This document shows positions 1 through 9,563 of a DNA stretch of 12,907 nt, piece after piece; positions within the stretch are counted from its first letter, which is position 1; each line of letters begins with the position of its first letter. The stretch is taken from the NCBI GenBank assembly GCA_036940085.1, contig JALLBK010000613.1, forward strand, positions 1-12,907. The letters are read 5' to 3'. The stretch is from Discostella pseudostelligera (Eukaryota; Bacillariophyta; Thalassiosirophyceae; Thalassiosirales; Thalassiosiraceae). The position numbers were made by a program, and so were the translations under genes. The notes under the pieces were generated by a model. The model was not told the origin of the DNA and made no database searches. It saw only the letters and a program-made list of their open reading frames with translations.

Positions 1-305
1 GGCGGGAGACTATGGATTGCACTCCTATTGAAGTTGTTGAATAAGACGCATTGAACCTTATGTATTCTATGCCACCGCTTTTTGTTTTGTGTCTCACCAG
101 CAGCGCATCGAGGCGAGGTGCTTGAAGGGGTGCGTGGTGGGTGGTGGAAATAAGTACTCCTATGTGGCAATACTTCCAATTCCATTTATGATAATACAGG
201 ATAATATCAGTCGATATCCTGTTCATTGTTTAGCAACAGCATTGAAATCATGCAACGATCACTTCTCATGCCGAGAAGAAGTGACGATAGAGAGTGCGCT
301 AAATC
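1..305. other. Upstream flank of the ATPase gene
   Basis: No gene, RNA or recognisable core promoter element is visible here. The stretch presumably holds the 5' untranslated region and promoter of the gene that starts at 306. An in-frame TAA at 300-302 sits just before the ATG at 306, which closes that frame upstream and supports 306 as the start. A short open frame beginning near 89 has no recognisable protein character. Confidence 0.4.
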
Positions 306-3300
306 ATGACGACAATCACTCCTAATGCCAATGTAAGTCGACGCCGCCAAATACTTGCGTTCTTCATGATAGTTGGTTGGCTATATCAAATTTTTCATCT
401 TTTTTGTGATTGCGAACCTTATCGATTACGCAGGATGTCCTATTTGGCAAGGGGACTATCATCAACACCCACCCAGGCAATCAGCAATTTCGATCCTTGG
501 TCAATGCACAAAAGAATCATTTCATGAAAGCTAAGAACCAAGTCAAACGATCTATTGCTGCGCATGTTCTTTCTGACATTGAAAGTCTGCAGCCACCTGG
601 TCGATTTTTGGTGGAGGTTCGAAGCCACAATGGCACGAGGAGAAGTAGAGGAAGCGATGCATCATCAAGACCAAGCAGTCCTAATGTACACCCCAGTCTA
701 CTGAAAAAGACTTGGCTTGTTGTCGAGCGGGAGAAGGCATTGGATAAAATTATGCATCGACTTCGCGAGAGGGTCGACGTAGACACGGCAGCTGCGCGCC
801 CGAACCAGATGAATGTGGAGGAAGAGATAAATGTTGAGGAAGAGACGAGTGAGGAGGAAGACGATGTCGATGATCAGTATGAAGAAACAACCACTGAACA
901 GCAAACCAATCATTCTGCATCTAACACCCCCAATGGAGATGTAGGCGATGGAGATGTAGACGAGGTGCAAGTACAAGGTCTTCCAACAGAACAACTAGGC
1001 TTAAATATGGATGGTACATCAAACTCTCTGTCGCTGCACTCCGGACTAGACTTTGGCAATTCAATATCAATGGAGCAACTAACCAGCAAGACCAGCTCAA
1101 TCCGAGACGGGACAGTACCAGAAGGTCAGGTGGATGGTGTTGCGGACAGAGAATCTCTCAAAGACAGTTACTTAGATTTCAACGACGAGTCACTTGTACT
1201 TGGCCCCAATCTGCATCGTGACCTCGAACCGTCGCAGCAGATACGTGAATACACATTGCGTCAGTGGATAATAACTTCGAAGCAAGATATCGATTCGAGG
1301 ACTAACATGTGCTTGCAATCATCTAGTGACGTTGCGAAATACATCAAGTCGACTCTGCTAATTGCGCTCAAGTTGACCGATTTCATCCTTGAAGCAGAGA
1401 AGGATGAGCGACAAGGACTGGGCAATCCCATTCCACTTGCAAGCATCGCCCCTGATAATGTGTTGGTTCGGGTTCGGCCAAAGTCAAGTCAACATGCCTT
1501 CGGAGAATCGACCGAAGAGCTGGAAACTATCGAGATTGTTTGGATTATGAGCATCGTCGGCGACAGTTCAGCCACAGGAACGGTAATGTCAAGATTGTTT
1601 GCCATGGGAAAAGTTTTGTATGAGTTGTTCTCTACGATAGAGCCCGCGGTTACTGACAATCTGCCCACTCAGACGGCGTCTATTGATTCTATCAACCTCG
1701 GTCACGAAGGCGCGGACGACAATCACACTCAGAAAAAGAAACATTTATTCGCCGACGATACGAATTTGAATTACGTTGCAAGACTTGAATCGATTGGGGT
1801 TCCTTGGTCGTTATGTGCTCTAGTGAAGAATCTTCTAGAGTGCGAGCGAGACCCATTCAGTGATAACGATGCATACGCTTCATTTGATGATTTGCAAGTG
1901 GATCTGCAGCTGATGGTCGACAATCCTTCATACTTCCTCGACAATATTTATGTCAGTAACGTTCAAAAGGTGGAAATATTTGACAAGCTCTATGGTCGAG
2001 ACGAAGAATTGTTGAAGCTCGACAAAATATACCGAAGCTGCATCGCTGGGAACACGCTCAATGGCGCAATCATATCTGGTGGAGCTGGTGTAGGTAAATC
2101 CAAGCTTGCCATGTACATGCAGAAGCTCACCATCCAAGCAAACGAGTACTTCTTGTCGGCGAAGTTTGAGCATGACCAGATGAGCCTCATGCCATATTCA
2201 GCAATTGCAAACCTTCTTGATGCTCTGTGTGAATTGCTATTGTCCGATTCCTCTCATTCACAGTTGATGAAGATCGAGAACGATTTGATGAGTGCTCTTG
2301 GTAGTCACACTCACCTCCTTGGCGTTGTGCCAAACCTTAGAAAGCTCATGATGTCGTGTGCACCAAGTACTAGCTCCTCACCCAACTGGATTGACTCCGC
2401 GGTCAGTATGAGATACCAATGTGGAGAACTGTTGCACGTCATCTCATTGCATTCGAAGCCCATCACGATTGTTATTGATGACATCCAGTTTGCAGATCCT
2501 GCATCATTGCTCCTGGTTGGAAATCTTCTATTCAAAGCACAAGGGGCTCCCATCTTTTTTGCTTTGTGTCATCGTGATGATGAGGCCAGCATGAATGAGC
2601 CTTTCAAGGAGTGGCTGGTCTCGGTCGCAATGTACAATTTGGCGACGATTAAGCTGGAATCAATTCATACTGAAGCTGTAAACAAGCTCATCTCGGAAGC
2701 ATTGCACCTGAGTCCGCGTTTAACCCGTCCACTGTCGTCTGTATTGCACCGCAAGTCTAGAGGCAATCCTCTTTTTTTGCGTCAGCTGTTGGATTCGTTG
2801 ACGGAGCAAGGATACATCAGCTTCGATATGAAGAAGCATAGATGGGCGTGGGACTTGGAGAAGATTTTAGAGTTAGAGATATCTGAAAGCGTGCTCGCAC
2901 TTCTCATGAACGACATACAGAGATTGCCCACTGACCAGCAATACGGATTACAGGTAGCAGCATGCATCGGATCATATGTAACTGAATCCATGCTCAACTG
3001 TTTGTCGACAGTGCTCGGGTTTGATTTGAAGGTCATTCTTCAACAAGTGTCTGAGAAGGGGTTCATGATCGATATCGCTGGGTCGAAGATGTTTCGATTT
3101 GCTCATGACAAGATCCAGGAAGCAGTATATGAGTTGATGCCTGAACAACAACGGCGCGAGAATCATATGCGGTTTGGTCTAGCTCTATGTATTCAAACAA
3201 TGGACGATAGTGTCGAAGACGAGGAGCTGTTTTTCGCTGCCGTCAACCAAATAAACCATGGAGGTCCAACTGCTGTCCATGTGCCCAGCCAGAGAAATAT

Positions 3301-5209
3301 CATTGCGCAATTAAATCTGAAAGCAGGCAGACGCTCCATCGAGCTATCTGATTACAATTCTGCATTCAAGCTTCTTCAGCATGGGATATCATTCTTGAGT
3401 GATGATCATTGGCGGGTATCCTACCAACTCAGTCTTGATTTATATGATGCGGTGGCGGAAGTGTCGCTCATCCTCAACAAGCTTTCTACGGTCGCATTTT
3501 ACTCGAATGAGGTGATTTCACATGCCAGGTGCTTTGATGACAAACTTCACTGTAAGTACATTGACTTGAACAAATGATTACATATTGTCTTTTACAGTTC
3601 GTTTTGACAGTAAATGCCGCGACTTATTCAGGCTTGAGCACCTACGCAAAAGCACTTGGAATCGTTTCTCGCCATCAACACCAATCGGTTAAATCTTGTT
3701 TTGCGATTCTTGCCCAATTTGGGGAGGATCCTCCACGTGCCGTTGGAGATGACACACTGAGAACTGATATTGATAAGATGAATTATATTCTACAGTCCAC
3801 TTCGGATGTTGTAATCTGCAACATGCAGGAGAACAGTGGCAAGAAGATGACCACTCTAATAGACTTATACGCAACATTGGCCCATTTGCTGCAATTTTTC
3901 AAGCCTTGGCTGGCCGTTTCAGTAAGCCTCCGTATGGTCGAGCTAACGATGAAGTTTGGGCTGAGCGCACAGTCGCCTCTAGCATTTGCTCATTTTGGAG
4001 GCAATTTGTTAACAGAAGGTCGCATAAACGAAGGCTGTCGACTTGGTGAGTTGGGTGTGAAGTATTTATTCTTAGCGAAATGTCGTTGATAATTTGTCAC
4101 GTTAACATTCTCTGCAACCTTCACGTGCAAAAGGAAAGCTAGCACTCAAACTAGTCGAGAAGAAAGGATCGTTGCGATACAAATCTAGTGTTATTTACTT
4201 CGTTTACCACAACATTTTATGGGCATCTGAACCAATGCAATCTATTGTGGAAGCTCACTTGATTGGGCACAAAGCGGGGCAACAGTCAGGCGACATCGTA
4301 TATACTTTCAGCAATCTGTTACTTGCAATTACGGACGACTATTTTTCTGGCTCAAGTTTTGAAGTTGTTCAGATGAATATCCTTGATTTATTGTCGAAGC
4401 TGCAAAGTCAAGGCGTATCACTTTTCTACAAAATGTCGATATTGTTCCTGTCACAATTAATGGTCTTGAAAGAGGGGCTGCACATGTCCGCTGTAACTCA
4501 TGTTGACAATATGCCAACTGAAGGGGAGATACTTTACGATGCAAGCTCAGGACCTTCAATTACAGTCTATGGTAAAATCCACCATCTTACACGAGCGTTC
4601 CTCTTCCGTCAACTGGATGATTCTCCGCTTGCTATTGACATCTCTGGAGCAGTTGCTGAGATTCATCATCAGCTTTCTTCACATTACTTGATGGGTTACT
4701 TCTTCGAGGGCTTGGCGTCATTTCAGCTTGCAAGGCAGACTAGCTCTAGCGAATCGGCAAAATGGATCAAACGAGGTCAGTCGGTGCTGACAACGATACG
4801 TTTTTGGAGTGAACACTCACGGTGGAATTGGGAAAACAAGGTTTTGTTACTAGAAGCAGAGACCGTGTTCACAAATGGTGAATTTGATAGAGCTGGACCT
4901 CTTTACGTCAATGCAATACTGTCCGCTCGTGAGCATAGATTCATTCACGAAGAAGCCATTGCAAGTGAGCTTGCTGGCATGTTCTACTTTGACAGAGGAT
5001 TTCACCAAGAGTCTTCCTCGTGTTTACTGCACTCTGTTGACTGCTACGGAAAGTGGGGTGCACATGCTGTTGCCAGACGGGTTGAATCGTTCATTGAATG
5101 TAATTTCGGCCGCGATATTGATCAGCTTGTTTCGAGCGCAGATGCATCGTTCGGAAATCTTTTTGTATCAAGTCAAGGTTCTAGGAAGAAGCGCCAATCG
5201 GGAAGTTGA
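306..5209 (+). CDS. DUF6824-like domain / kinase-like region / Orc1-like AAA_16 ATPase with TPR-like C-terminus, four exons
   Basis: Proposed coding exons are 306-332, 434-3551, 3611-4045 and 4134-5209, joined in frame to give 1,551 residues. The start is the ATG at 306, preceded in frame by TAA. Exon 1 gives only MTTITPNAN, which splices onto DVLFGKG, the typical opening of a DUF6824 domain (about residues 8-122, with HPGNQQF, PPGRFL and a final W...KALDKI..RLRE). An acidic, low-complexity linker follows (about 136-168). Residues about 280-430 resemble a kinase C-lobe (APDNVLV at 348-354, FAMGKVLYELF at 398-408) but show no HRD or DFG, so it is probably a pseudokinase. The ATPase begins near LYGRDEEL at 528, with Walker A GGAGVGKS at 558-565 and Walker B ending in D691-D692 within VIDDIQFAD. 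RFAHDKIQEAVYELMP at 897 onward is typical of the winged-helix end of bacterial PknK/MalT-like STAND ATPases. The C-terminal half looks TPR-like and ends in the family motif FIHEEAIASE...KWGA (1463-1503). No signal peptide or membrane segment is seen. By family it is a P-loop NTPase switch or scaffold, probably intracellular; ligand and output are unknown. The C-terminal GAF or histidine-kinase domains of bacterial relatives are absent. The splice model is inferred from sites and family continuity, not from RNA. Confidence 0.9.
333..433 (+). other. Intron 1 (101 bp, phase 0)
   Basis: The donor is GTAAGT right after codon AAT. The acceptor is TTACGCAG ahead of GATGTC. A strong T-rich tract lies at about 390-406, and the AG at 432-433 is the first AG after it. 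Removing the intron joins TPNAN to DVLFGKG, which restores the start of the DUF6824-like domain. Without splicing, the domain frame is closed upstream by TGA at 407-409. Confidence 0.85.
3552..3610 (+). other. Intron 2 (59 bp, phase 1) with two candidate acceptors
   Basis: The donor is GTAAGT at 3552. Two acceptor-like sites lie 13 nt apart: TTTTACAG ending at 3597 and TTTTGACAG ending at 3610. Only the second keeps the frame, giving DDKLH-LNAATYSGLSTYAKALG, which matches the helical-repeat family. Use of the first shifts the frame to a stop at 3690-3692. Retention of the intron gives a stop at 3575-3577. Confidence 0.8.
4046..4133 (+). other. Intron 3 (88 bp, phase 1)
   Basis: The donor is GTGAGT and the acceptor is GCAAAAG. 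Splicing joins EGCRLG to KLALKLVEKKG, which reproduces the usual helix sequence of this family at this point. The unspliced frame ends at a stop at 4087-4089. Another AG at 4074-4075 would lead quickly to a stop, so 4133 is favoured. Confidence 0.85.
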
Positions 5210-5422
5210 TTTTGCATGAATGCCGTTTAAGTCCGTTGACAGTACTTCAGATCTGTTGACGATAGAAATGTTATAGTATGGTAGTGATAGAGTATTCAAT
5301 CAGTCCTTTAACAAAAAATAATCTGGGGGTGTGGGTGCGTTGGGTGCGATATCACCCTGATTTTTTGAAGGGTTATGGTTGTACTTCACGGTCACAAGTC
5401 TGGAGGCAGAGCATCATTCATA
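5210..5422. other. 3' flank of the ATPase gene
   Basis: No gene is seen. The stretch follows the TGA at 5207-5209 and presumably contains the 3' untranslated region. There is no AATAAA. A G-rich run (5325-5350) is followed by a small GGTG/CACC hairpin. If the minus-strand fragment ending at 5423 is real, the two genes are tail to tail across this 213-bp gap. Confidence 0.4.
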
Positions 5423-5846
5423 TTATAGAGATTCAAGAGCAACATTGATAACATCGCTCCATAGTAACGATGCGTCGTAATTGTAGTCGATGGTGCCTGG
5501 CGCCTGCTCGAATCCATCCACCTCTCCTCTCTCTCTCTTTTTCAAGTTGTGTTTGTTGGTTGCATCGCGGCTGATGTGGCTGATTGTCATGTTCCTTACC
5601 AATGAACCGTTTAATGCTACTTTCTTCACATTCACCACTGTCAAACTAAGCAAAAGGCAAAGATTTCATCGTCATTGTTCCAGCTGGTGGACCGTACTGC
5701 ATTGATAATGTGCAAGGCAAATTTGGGCCTGTATGTCTGGAGGTATCTAGATGTCGCACATTGCCCTCATTTTCCTCATTGTCATCATTGCTACTGTGTT
5801 CATGACATAAAGGGAGAGATGTCATAAGTGTCATTGTCGGCGTCAC
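5423..5846 (-). CDS. Possible 3' exons of a convergent gene (unrecognised, partial)
   Basis: On the minus strand an open frame ends at TAA 5423-5425 and has protein-like character (VNVKKVALNGSLVRN, then DGFEQAPGTIDYNYDASLLW). A second frame just upstream (about 5846-5698) has an acidic stretch SSNDDNEENEG. A candidate 52-bp intron (minus-strand donor at 5697 GTACGG, acceptor ending at 5646 after a T-rich CTTTTGCTTAG) would join them in frame, but the upstream frame also reads on to its own stop at 5646-5648. I recognise no family and see no 5' end. This could equally be chance open frame, and part of the lysine/arginine-rich segment comes from a CT-rich microsatellite at 5520-5543. The case rests on residue composition and splice-like sites only. 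Confidence 0.25.
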
Positions 5847-6376
5847 CTACCACTCACGATTGCTGCCTCGTTGAATTTGAATTGTCCATCTGATGTGTGC
5901 ACACAAGCATCATCCCTCACCCTCTCATTGATTCATTCCTAATCTATCCACGGAGCAGCACGAACAGCGGAGATGAGGATGGAGCAGCGGGAGTGTTGGC
6001 CCATTGCATTGCCCATTCTTGTGATACTGCCGCCATTCCATTGCCTCTACCCTTCATTATTCATCACTAGCTGTGGGCCACCTCGGAGAACCGAGGCGTG
6101 AAGCAATTGGTTCCTCATTGCACGAGGAGGCGCGAGATTTGATGATAGAGGACTCTCGACTCTCTAAGGGTCTTGAACTAATGACCATGCTCTTGCTGCT
6201 CTCTGATCTTGTACTCTTGTGAGACCAGTTTTGAGTTTTGACCTTTCTTGAGACCAAGCAGGACCAAGCCATCTCTCTCGGATGCATCTGGCTGTCGCCT
6301 CAAAAATAGTTCCATGCATGAGCAAGAAAGAGCGTGACAGACGAAGGTGACAGACTGGTCAGAAATCACTAAATAT
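5847..6376. other. Intergenic stretch without a supported gene
   Basis: Open frames here are short and carry no recognisable domain. The one structure of note is a perfect 6-bp hairpin with an AGAA loop at 6081-6096 (CCTCGG/CCGAGG). GAGACCA-type words recur at about 6220-6260. If the minus-strand fragment at 5423-5846 is real, its upstream exons would have to lie here, but I cannot identify any. Confidence 0.4.
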
Positions 6377-7127
6377 CTAAGGGCGCCTCGGACACCAATG
6401 CCTTTTTCCGGGGGGTGCCCCCCTGGACCCCCCCTGGAAAGGAATAGAGGTTGGGCTCGCGGGCGGGCAGACAGACAGACCTGCTGGAGTTTTCCTGCCA
6501 TATTTTCTCTTCCCGCCATTTGCGCTTCTTCCCCATTCCACAATCATATCAATCAGTGGCAGCCTGCCCCCCCAATATCAGCAACGGTTTCCACGGCCAC
6601 ACCGTAGCAATTGTTGCCAAACAGTCGAGCTGCTGCCCACCCAAAAGTTCCCTGGGTCGCGGCTTCGCATGCACGCGCCCCCCCAAAATCAGTGACGGTT
6701 CCCATGGCCGGGCAGGTGAAAATCCTTGCTGATCTCACTACTTCCCACTTCCTTGGGGGGAGAGCCCCCCGCCCCCCCATGTCCACGCTCACCAGCCCAA
6801 ACCCTTCTACGGCCAGCGGGCCGGCAGGTGTACCCCCCTTCTGCGATCATTCCCACAGCGGGCCGGTGGAAATCCTTGCCCATAGAACCACGACCCCCTG
6901 TCGTGCCCCCCACGCCTCCCCCCAAAAACCAGCGACGGTTTTTGCAGAGGCACCATAGAAATTGTCACCAAACGGTCGAGCCGCCGCCTGCTGCAGGTCC
7001 GTCCACCGTCGAGTGCCGGTCAGTCCATGGACTCCCCCGTGGACCGTAGGGATTCCTCCCCGAACAGGTTCCACGTGGTGTGATCTCACACGCATGGCAC
7101 ACCAGCCTCTTAATAAGTAGAATAAGA
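6377..7127 (+). repeat. Left arm of the long inverted repeat (751 bp, GC-rich)
   Basis: It starts at CTAAGGGC and ends at ATAAGTAGAATAAGA (7113-7127), a perfect 15-mer match to the reverse complement of 11844-11858. Internal anchors are CCCATGTCCACGCTC (6776 onward) and the TTTTTCCGGGGGG block (6403-6415). The arm contains three imperfect copies of a C-run followed by AATCAGYGACGGTT (about 6568, 6680 and 6917), so it has internal tandem-like expansion and is longer than the right arm. Open frames inside it are low-complexity and mirrored on both strands, so I do not call genes. Confidence 0.7.
6403..6440. repeat. C-run/G-run hairpin near the left arm's outer end
   Basis: TTTTTCCGGGGGG is followed by two long C runs separated by TGGA and then by GGAAA, so it can fold back on itself imperfectly. 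It is the counterpart of the cleaner hairpin at 12385-12425 in the right arm. Confidence 0.55.
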
Positions 7128-7145
7128 TGACTTTAAGACTGTCCC

Positions 7146-7170
7146 TTAGAGGGTGTCCAAAGGCATTTTC
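7146..7170 (+). repeat. Harbinger left target duplication and terminal inverted repeat
   Basis: TTA at 7146-7148 is followed by a terminal repeat beginning GAGGGTGTCCAAAGG at 7149 and running to 7170. It pairs with 8524-8545 at 20 of 22 positions. Confidence 0.8.
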
Positions 7171-8545
7171 TGCACTTTTTTGTTTTGTGTACCTCAGTTT
7201 TGTCCTGTCCATCATCCAGGTGTGCATCTCTGTCCAAAGGCAAGTTCAATCTCTTTGCACACCACAGTTTAGTGGCGTGAACACTGCTGCCACCAGACAG
7301 TCCAACTCAGTACTGCACTGATCCGATGAATTACAATCAAACAATATCCACCATCTACCATCAAAGCCATCACCATGACAACCATTGCCCAATCACTTTG
7401 AGCAGCACATTGCCATCACAAGCAGAGTGAACTGGCTGTGATCAAGGCCTCTGTTGCAGTTGCTACATACTTCACTGGAGTGAAGGGGGGAGGCAGGTTG
7501 GTGCCAAACATCAGAAGAGAGTTCATTGATCAGTTCGTGAGATATATTTGAATCTTGGCCCAATTTACTTTTGTCCGGCATACCGAATGACATATGAGTC
7601 ATTTCAGATGCTTCATTCAAAATTAAAGGATGGCATCATCATTGAAGCAAAGAAAGGTGATTAGTATTATCAGCCGAAGGGTGGGAGAAAAGGTGGTAGA
7701 TTCATAAACCCACCTGTCCCAAATGGTGCTGTTACAACATGTGTCCGGTTGGCCTGTGCATTACACTACTATGCGGTGGGGCGGGCTCTCCACATGATTT
7801 AATGGGGAAGTATGGGGTGTCACACTCCTTAATGCCAAACTCTTCAGGGTTGACTTCAAACTTGGCAGCAAGTGCATTGCCGTCAATGCCTTCCATCGAT
7901 GACAAGGGGAAGAAGATGGTGAGGAAGATGTACCACTGGTGCTGGTTGAGAGGGACCGCAGATGAGGTAGTGCTGAAGGTGCTGACGTCACTGCATTGAC
8001 AGTGGACAGTGGATGGAGAGAAGTTCATGATGATGGTGAGTTGTGATGAATGATGAAACTTCTGATTTATGACATGAGAACTTTGAACAAAGTGAGCACT
8101 CAACAGAATTATTTCTCAAATCAAAGCCAACATGTGCCAAGTTTCATCTCATCGACTGATCAAAACTTGGCGCATGCCATAAATTAAAGGAGGAGAAGAG
8201 TGGAATTAGGAGAAGAAGAGTGATATGCATAGGATGCCATACAAATGCCATCGGAACATCGGCTCCATGGGGGGACAGTGGAGAGGATGACGAAGGTGAA
8301 CATGAACATCATGGCGGTGGTGGCAGTGGAGAATGATGGTGTGGAGGCTGGCCACATCAGAGGTGGTAATATTTGGCGGGAGAGTCATTGGTGCCAAAAT
8401 CCAAACTGGGGTATGCATGATTTGAGATGGTCAAACAAAAAAACTGGGTTGGCCATTGTTTGAGGTCCCTCTTTCAAGTATAACCCCCCAAAATTACTCA
8501 AAAAGGTCAAAATTGGGCAAAAAGAAAATGCCTTTGGACAGGCTC
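7149..8545 (+). mobile_element. PIF/Harbinger-type DNA transposon, degenerate (1,397 bp)
   Basis: Two 22-bp terminal inverted repeats (left GAGGGTGTCCAAAGGC..., right complement GAGCCTGTCCAAAGGC..., two mismatches) are each flanked by the trinucleotide TTA (7146-7148 and 8546-8548). A TTA/TWA target duplication is the known signature of PIF/Harbinger. The interior carries frame-broken sequence resembling a Harbinger transposase (see the pseudogene). It starts 21 bp inside the left long arm's inner edge. The element is too short and too damaged to be autonomous. Confidence 0.8.
7665..7900 (+). pseudogene. Harbinger-type transposase remnant (frame-broken)
   Basis: One frame (from about 7665) reads KGGRFINPPVPNG and then CVRLACALHYYA. 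At about 7771-7775 the reading must shift to another frame to continue as GGAGSPHDLMGKYGVSHS. Together these match the conserved Harbinger segment of the form 'RLACALRYFAGGSPYDI...YGVSHTEV', which precedes the catalytic core. A further stretch in a third frame (about 7842-7895, FKLGSKCIAVNA) may be the remnant of the 'HKFGLNCQAV' region, which would imply an internal deletion; that part is tentative. Stops lie at 7662-7664 and after the frame breaks. The DDE residues cannot be assigned, so no active enzyme is expected. Confidence 0.65.
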
Positions 8546-8548
8546 TTA
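8524..8548 (-). repeat. Harbinger right terminal inverted repeat and target duplication
   Basis: The terminal repeat occupies 8524-8545 (reading outward ...CCTTTGGACAGGCTC) and is followed directly by TTA at 8546-8548, identical to the left duplication. Confidence 0.8.
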
Positions 8549-8647
8549 GAGTGTTGCCATTGCTCTTTGCTGCTCTGATGCATCTGCTGCTTTCTCTTTG
8601 TTGGTGGTCTGTCCGAGTCCCAGCTACATCATCCTCACCATCCCAGT

Positions 8648-8666
8648 GGGCGGGCGGGGGCAGGGG
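8648..8666 (+). other. G-quadruplex-type motif
   Basis: Four G runs of 3, 3, 5 and 4 are separated by loops of 1, 1 and 2 nt. This satisfies the usual G4 consensus with very short loops. No gene start lies nearby to suggest a role. Confidence 0.6.
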
Positions 8667-8880
8667 CACCTTCGCCTGCTTTCTCTCCTTCGCCCAAAAT
8701 TTTGAGCAGTACATAATTTTCATCTACCTACATACAAATTCTGACATTGCAAAATAGGGGGATAGTAAAAAATTGTTTCATAATTGTAGCATGTACGTGG
8801 CCATCCTAGGGCTAATCTTCCCTGTAGGACTAGACAAGGTTCTACATAGGACAAAATTCTGTTCTTCTGTGCGGACTCTA

Positions 8881-8910
8881 AGAACACTTTATGTTCATAG
8901 TACAAATCTA
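8881..8910 (+). repeat. GAACACTTT dispersed motif, copy 1
   Basis: AGAACACTTTATGTTC is followed by a 3-nt-longer spacer and AAATCTA. It shares both blocks, GAACACTTT..GTTC and AAATCT, with copies at 10306-10331 (+) and 11618-11643 (-). Confidence 0.5.
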
Positions 8911-9347
8911 CATACGAGAAGTACATACGTGTACTGTTGTATTTTCTGTCCATTGCTGCTGCAGCACACACCACAACGTGCCACAACCACAACATGATGA
9001 GCAAGCTCTCACATTGCGAAGTCTTTTTCAATTTCATCGATGAATGGAAAGCCGCAAGAGGCAACAAGATATGGAACCTTTCCTCTCCGTTATCGCATAC
9101 AATATTTGGCACGCTAATATATAGATTAGAGCACAATAAGATAATGAAAAAAGTAATAAAAAATACAATGTTTCTAAGAAGTTATGATCCTGTGTAGGTT
9201 GACATGTCTGATTTGGCATCATACCCCTAGAATCTATTTTGACAGGCTCCATCTTAGTCTCCAAAGACATCGATCACACAGTCAATTGCAGACACAATTA
9301 TCTGCATTTATATGTAAAAATTACCACCAAAGATTGAATATTGTTGT

Positions 9348-9416
9348 AGTTATGGCTCAGCAAAAATTGATGCTGTGATGATGGGTTTCAGAGCCAAAGT
9401 TTGCCGAGCCATAACT
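9348..9416. repeat. 17-bp inverted repeat (stem with 35-nt spacer)
   Basis: AGTTATGGCTCAGCAAA (9348-9364) pairs with TTTGCCGAGCCATAACT (9400-9416) at 16 of 17 positions. The right arm overlaps the start of the 27-bp repeat copy at 9409. It could be a small palindrome or an element remnant. Confidence 0.6.
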
Positions 9417-9435
9417 TTGTCAATATCGGTCCATT
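9409..9435 (+). repeat. 27-bp direct repeat, copy 1
   Basis: It begins CCATAACTTTGTCAATATC and ends GGTCCATT. It matches the copy at 10004-10030 at 23 of 27 positions and the copy at 9564-9590 at 22 of 27. Confidence 0.55.
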
Positions 9436-9563
9436 CATGTTGGTTGTTGTGTAGAAATGTAGCTTTAAATATAGTTCACATCCGATGAAGCCGAGGGGAT
9501 ATAAGAAGAATTTCATGCTATCCATATTTGCATTGCCATGGAGTATATCAAAAATTCTCTGAT

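Noticed and set aside
89..325. 78-residue plus-strand open frame upstream of the gene
   Set aside because: No domain character. It overlaps the gene start in another frame and looks like chance.
410..433. Translation start at the TTG codon at 410 as the gene start
   Set aside because: It is a non-ATG codon just after an in-frame stop, in intron-like sequence. A proper ATG exon at 306-332 splices in frame at 434 and completes the domain.
306..527. Unspliced 73-residue frame from the ATG at 306
   Set aside because: Beyond residue 9 it runs through a GTAAGT donor and intron-like T-rich sequence, and nothing after that resembles a protein family.
6347..7049. Several proline- and glycine-rich open frames on both strands in the left arm
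   Set aside because: They are open on both strands because of C-run composition, lack domains, and belong to a repeat arm that is mirrored at 11844-12451.
7732..8103. 123-residue minus-strand open frame
   Set aside because: It is antisense to the frame-broken Harbinger transposase segment, which has recognisable conserved residues on the plus strand.
8720..9136. 138-residue minus-strand open frame
   Set aside because: It is long for this region but shows no motif, lies among repeats and has no convincing splice or start context.
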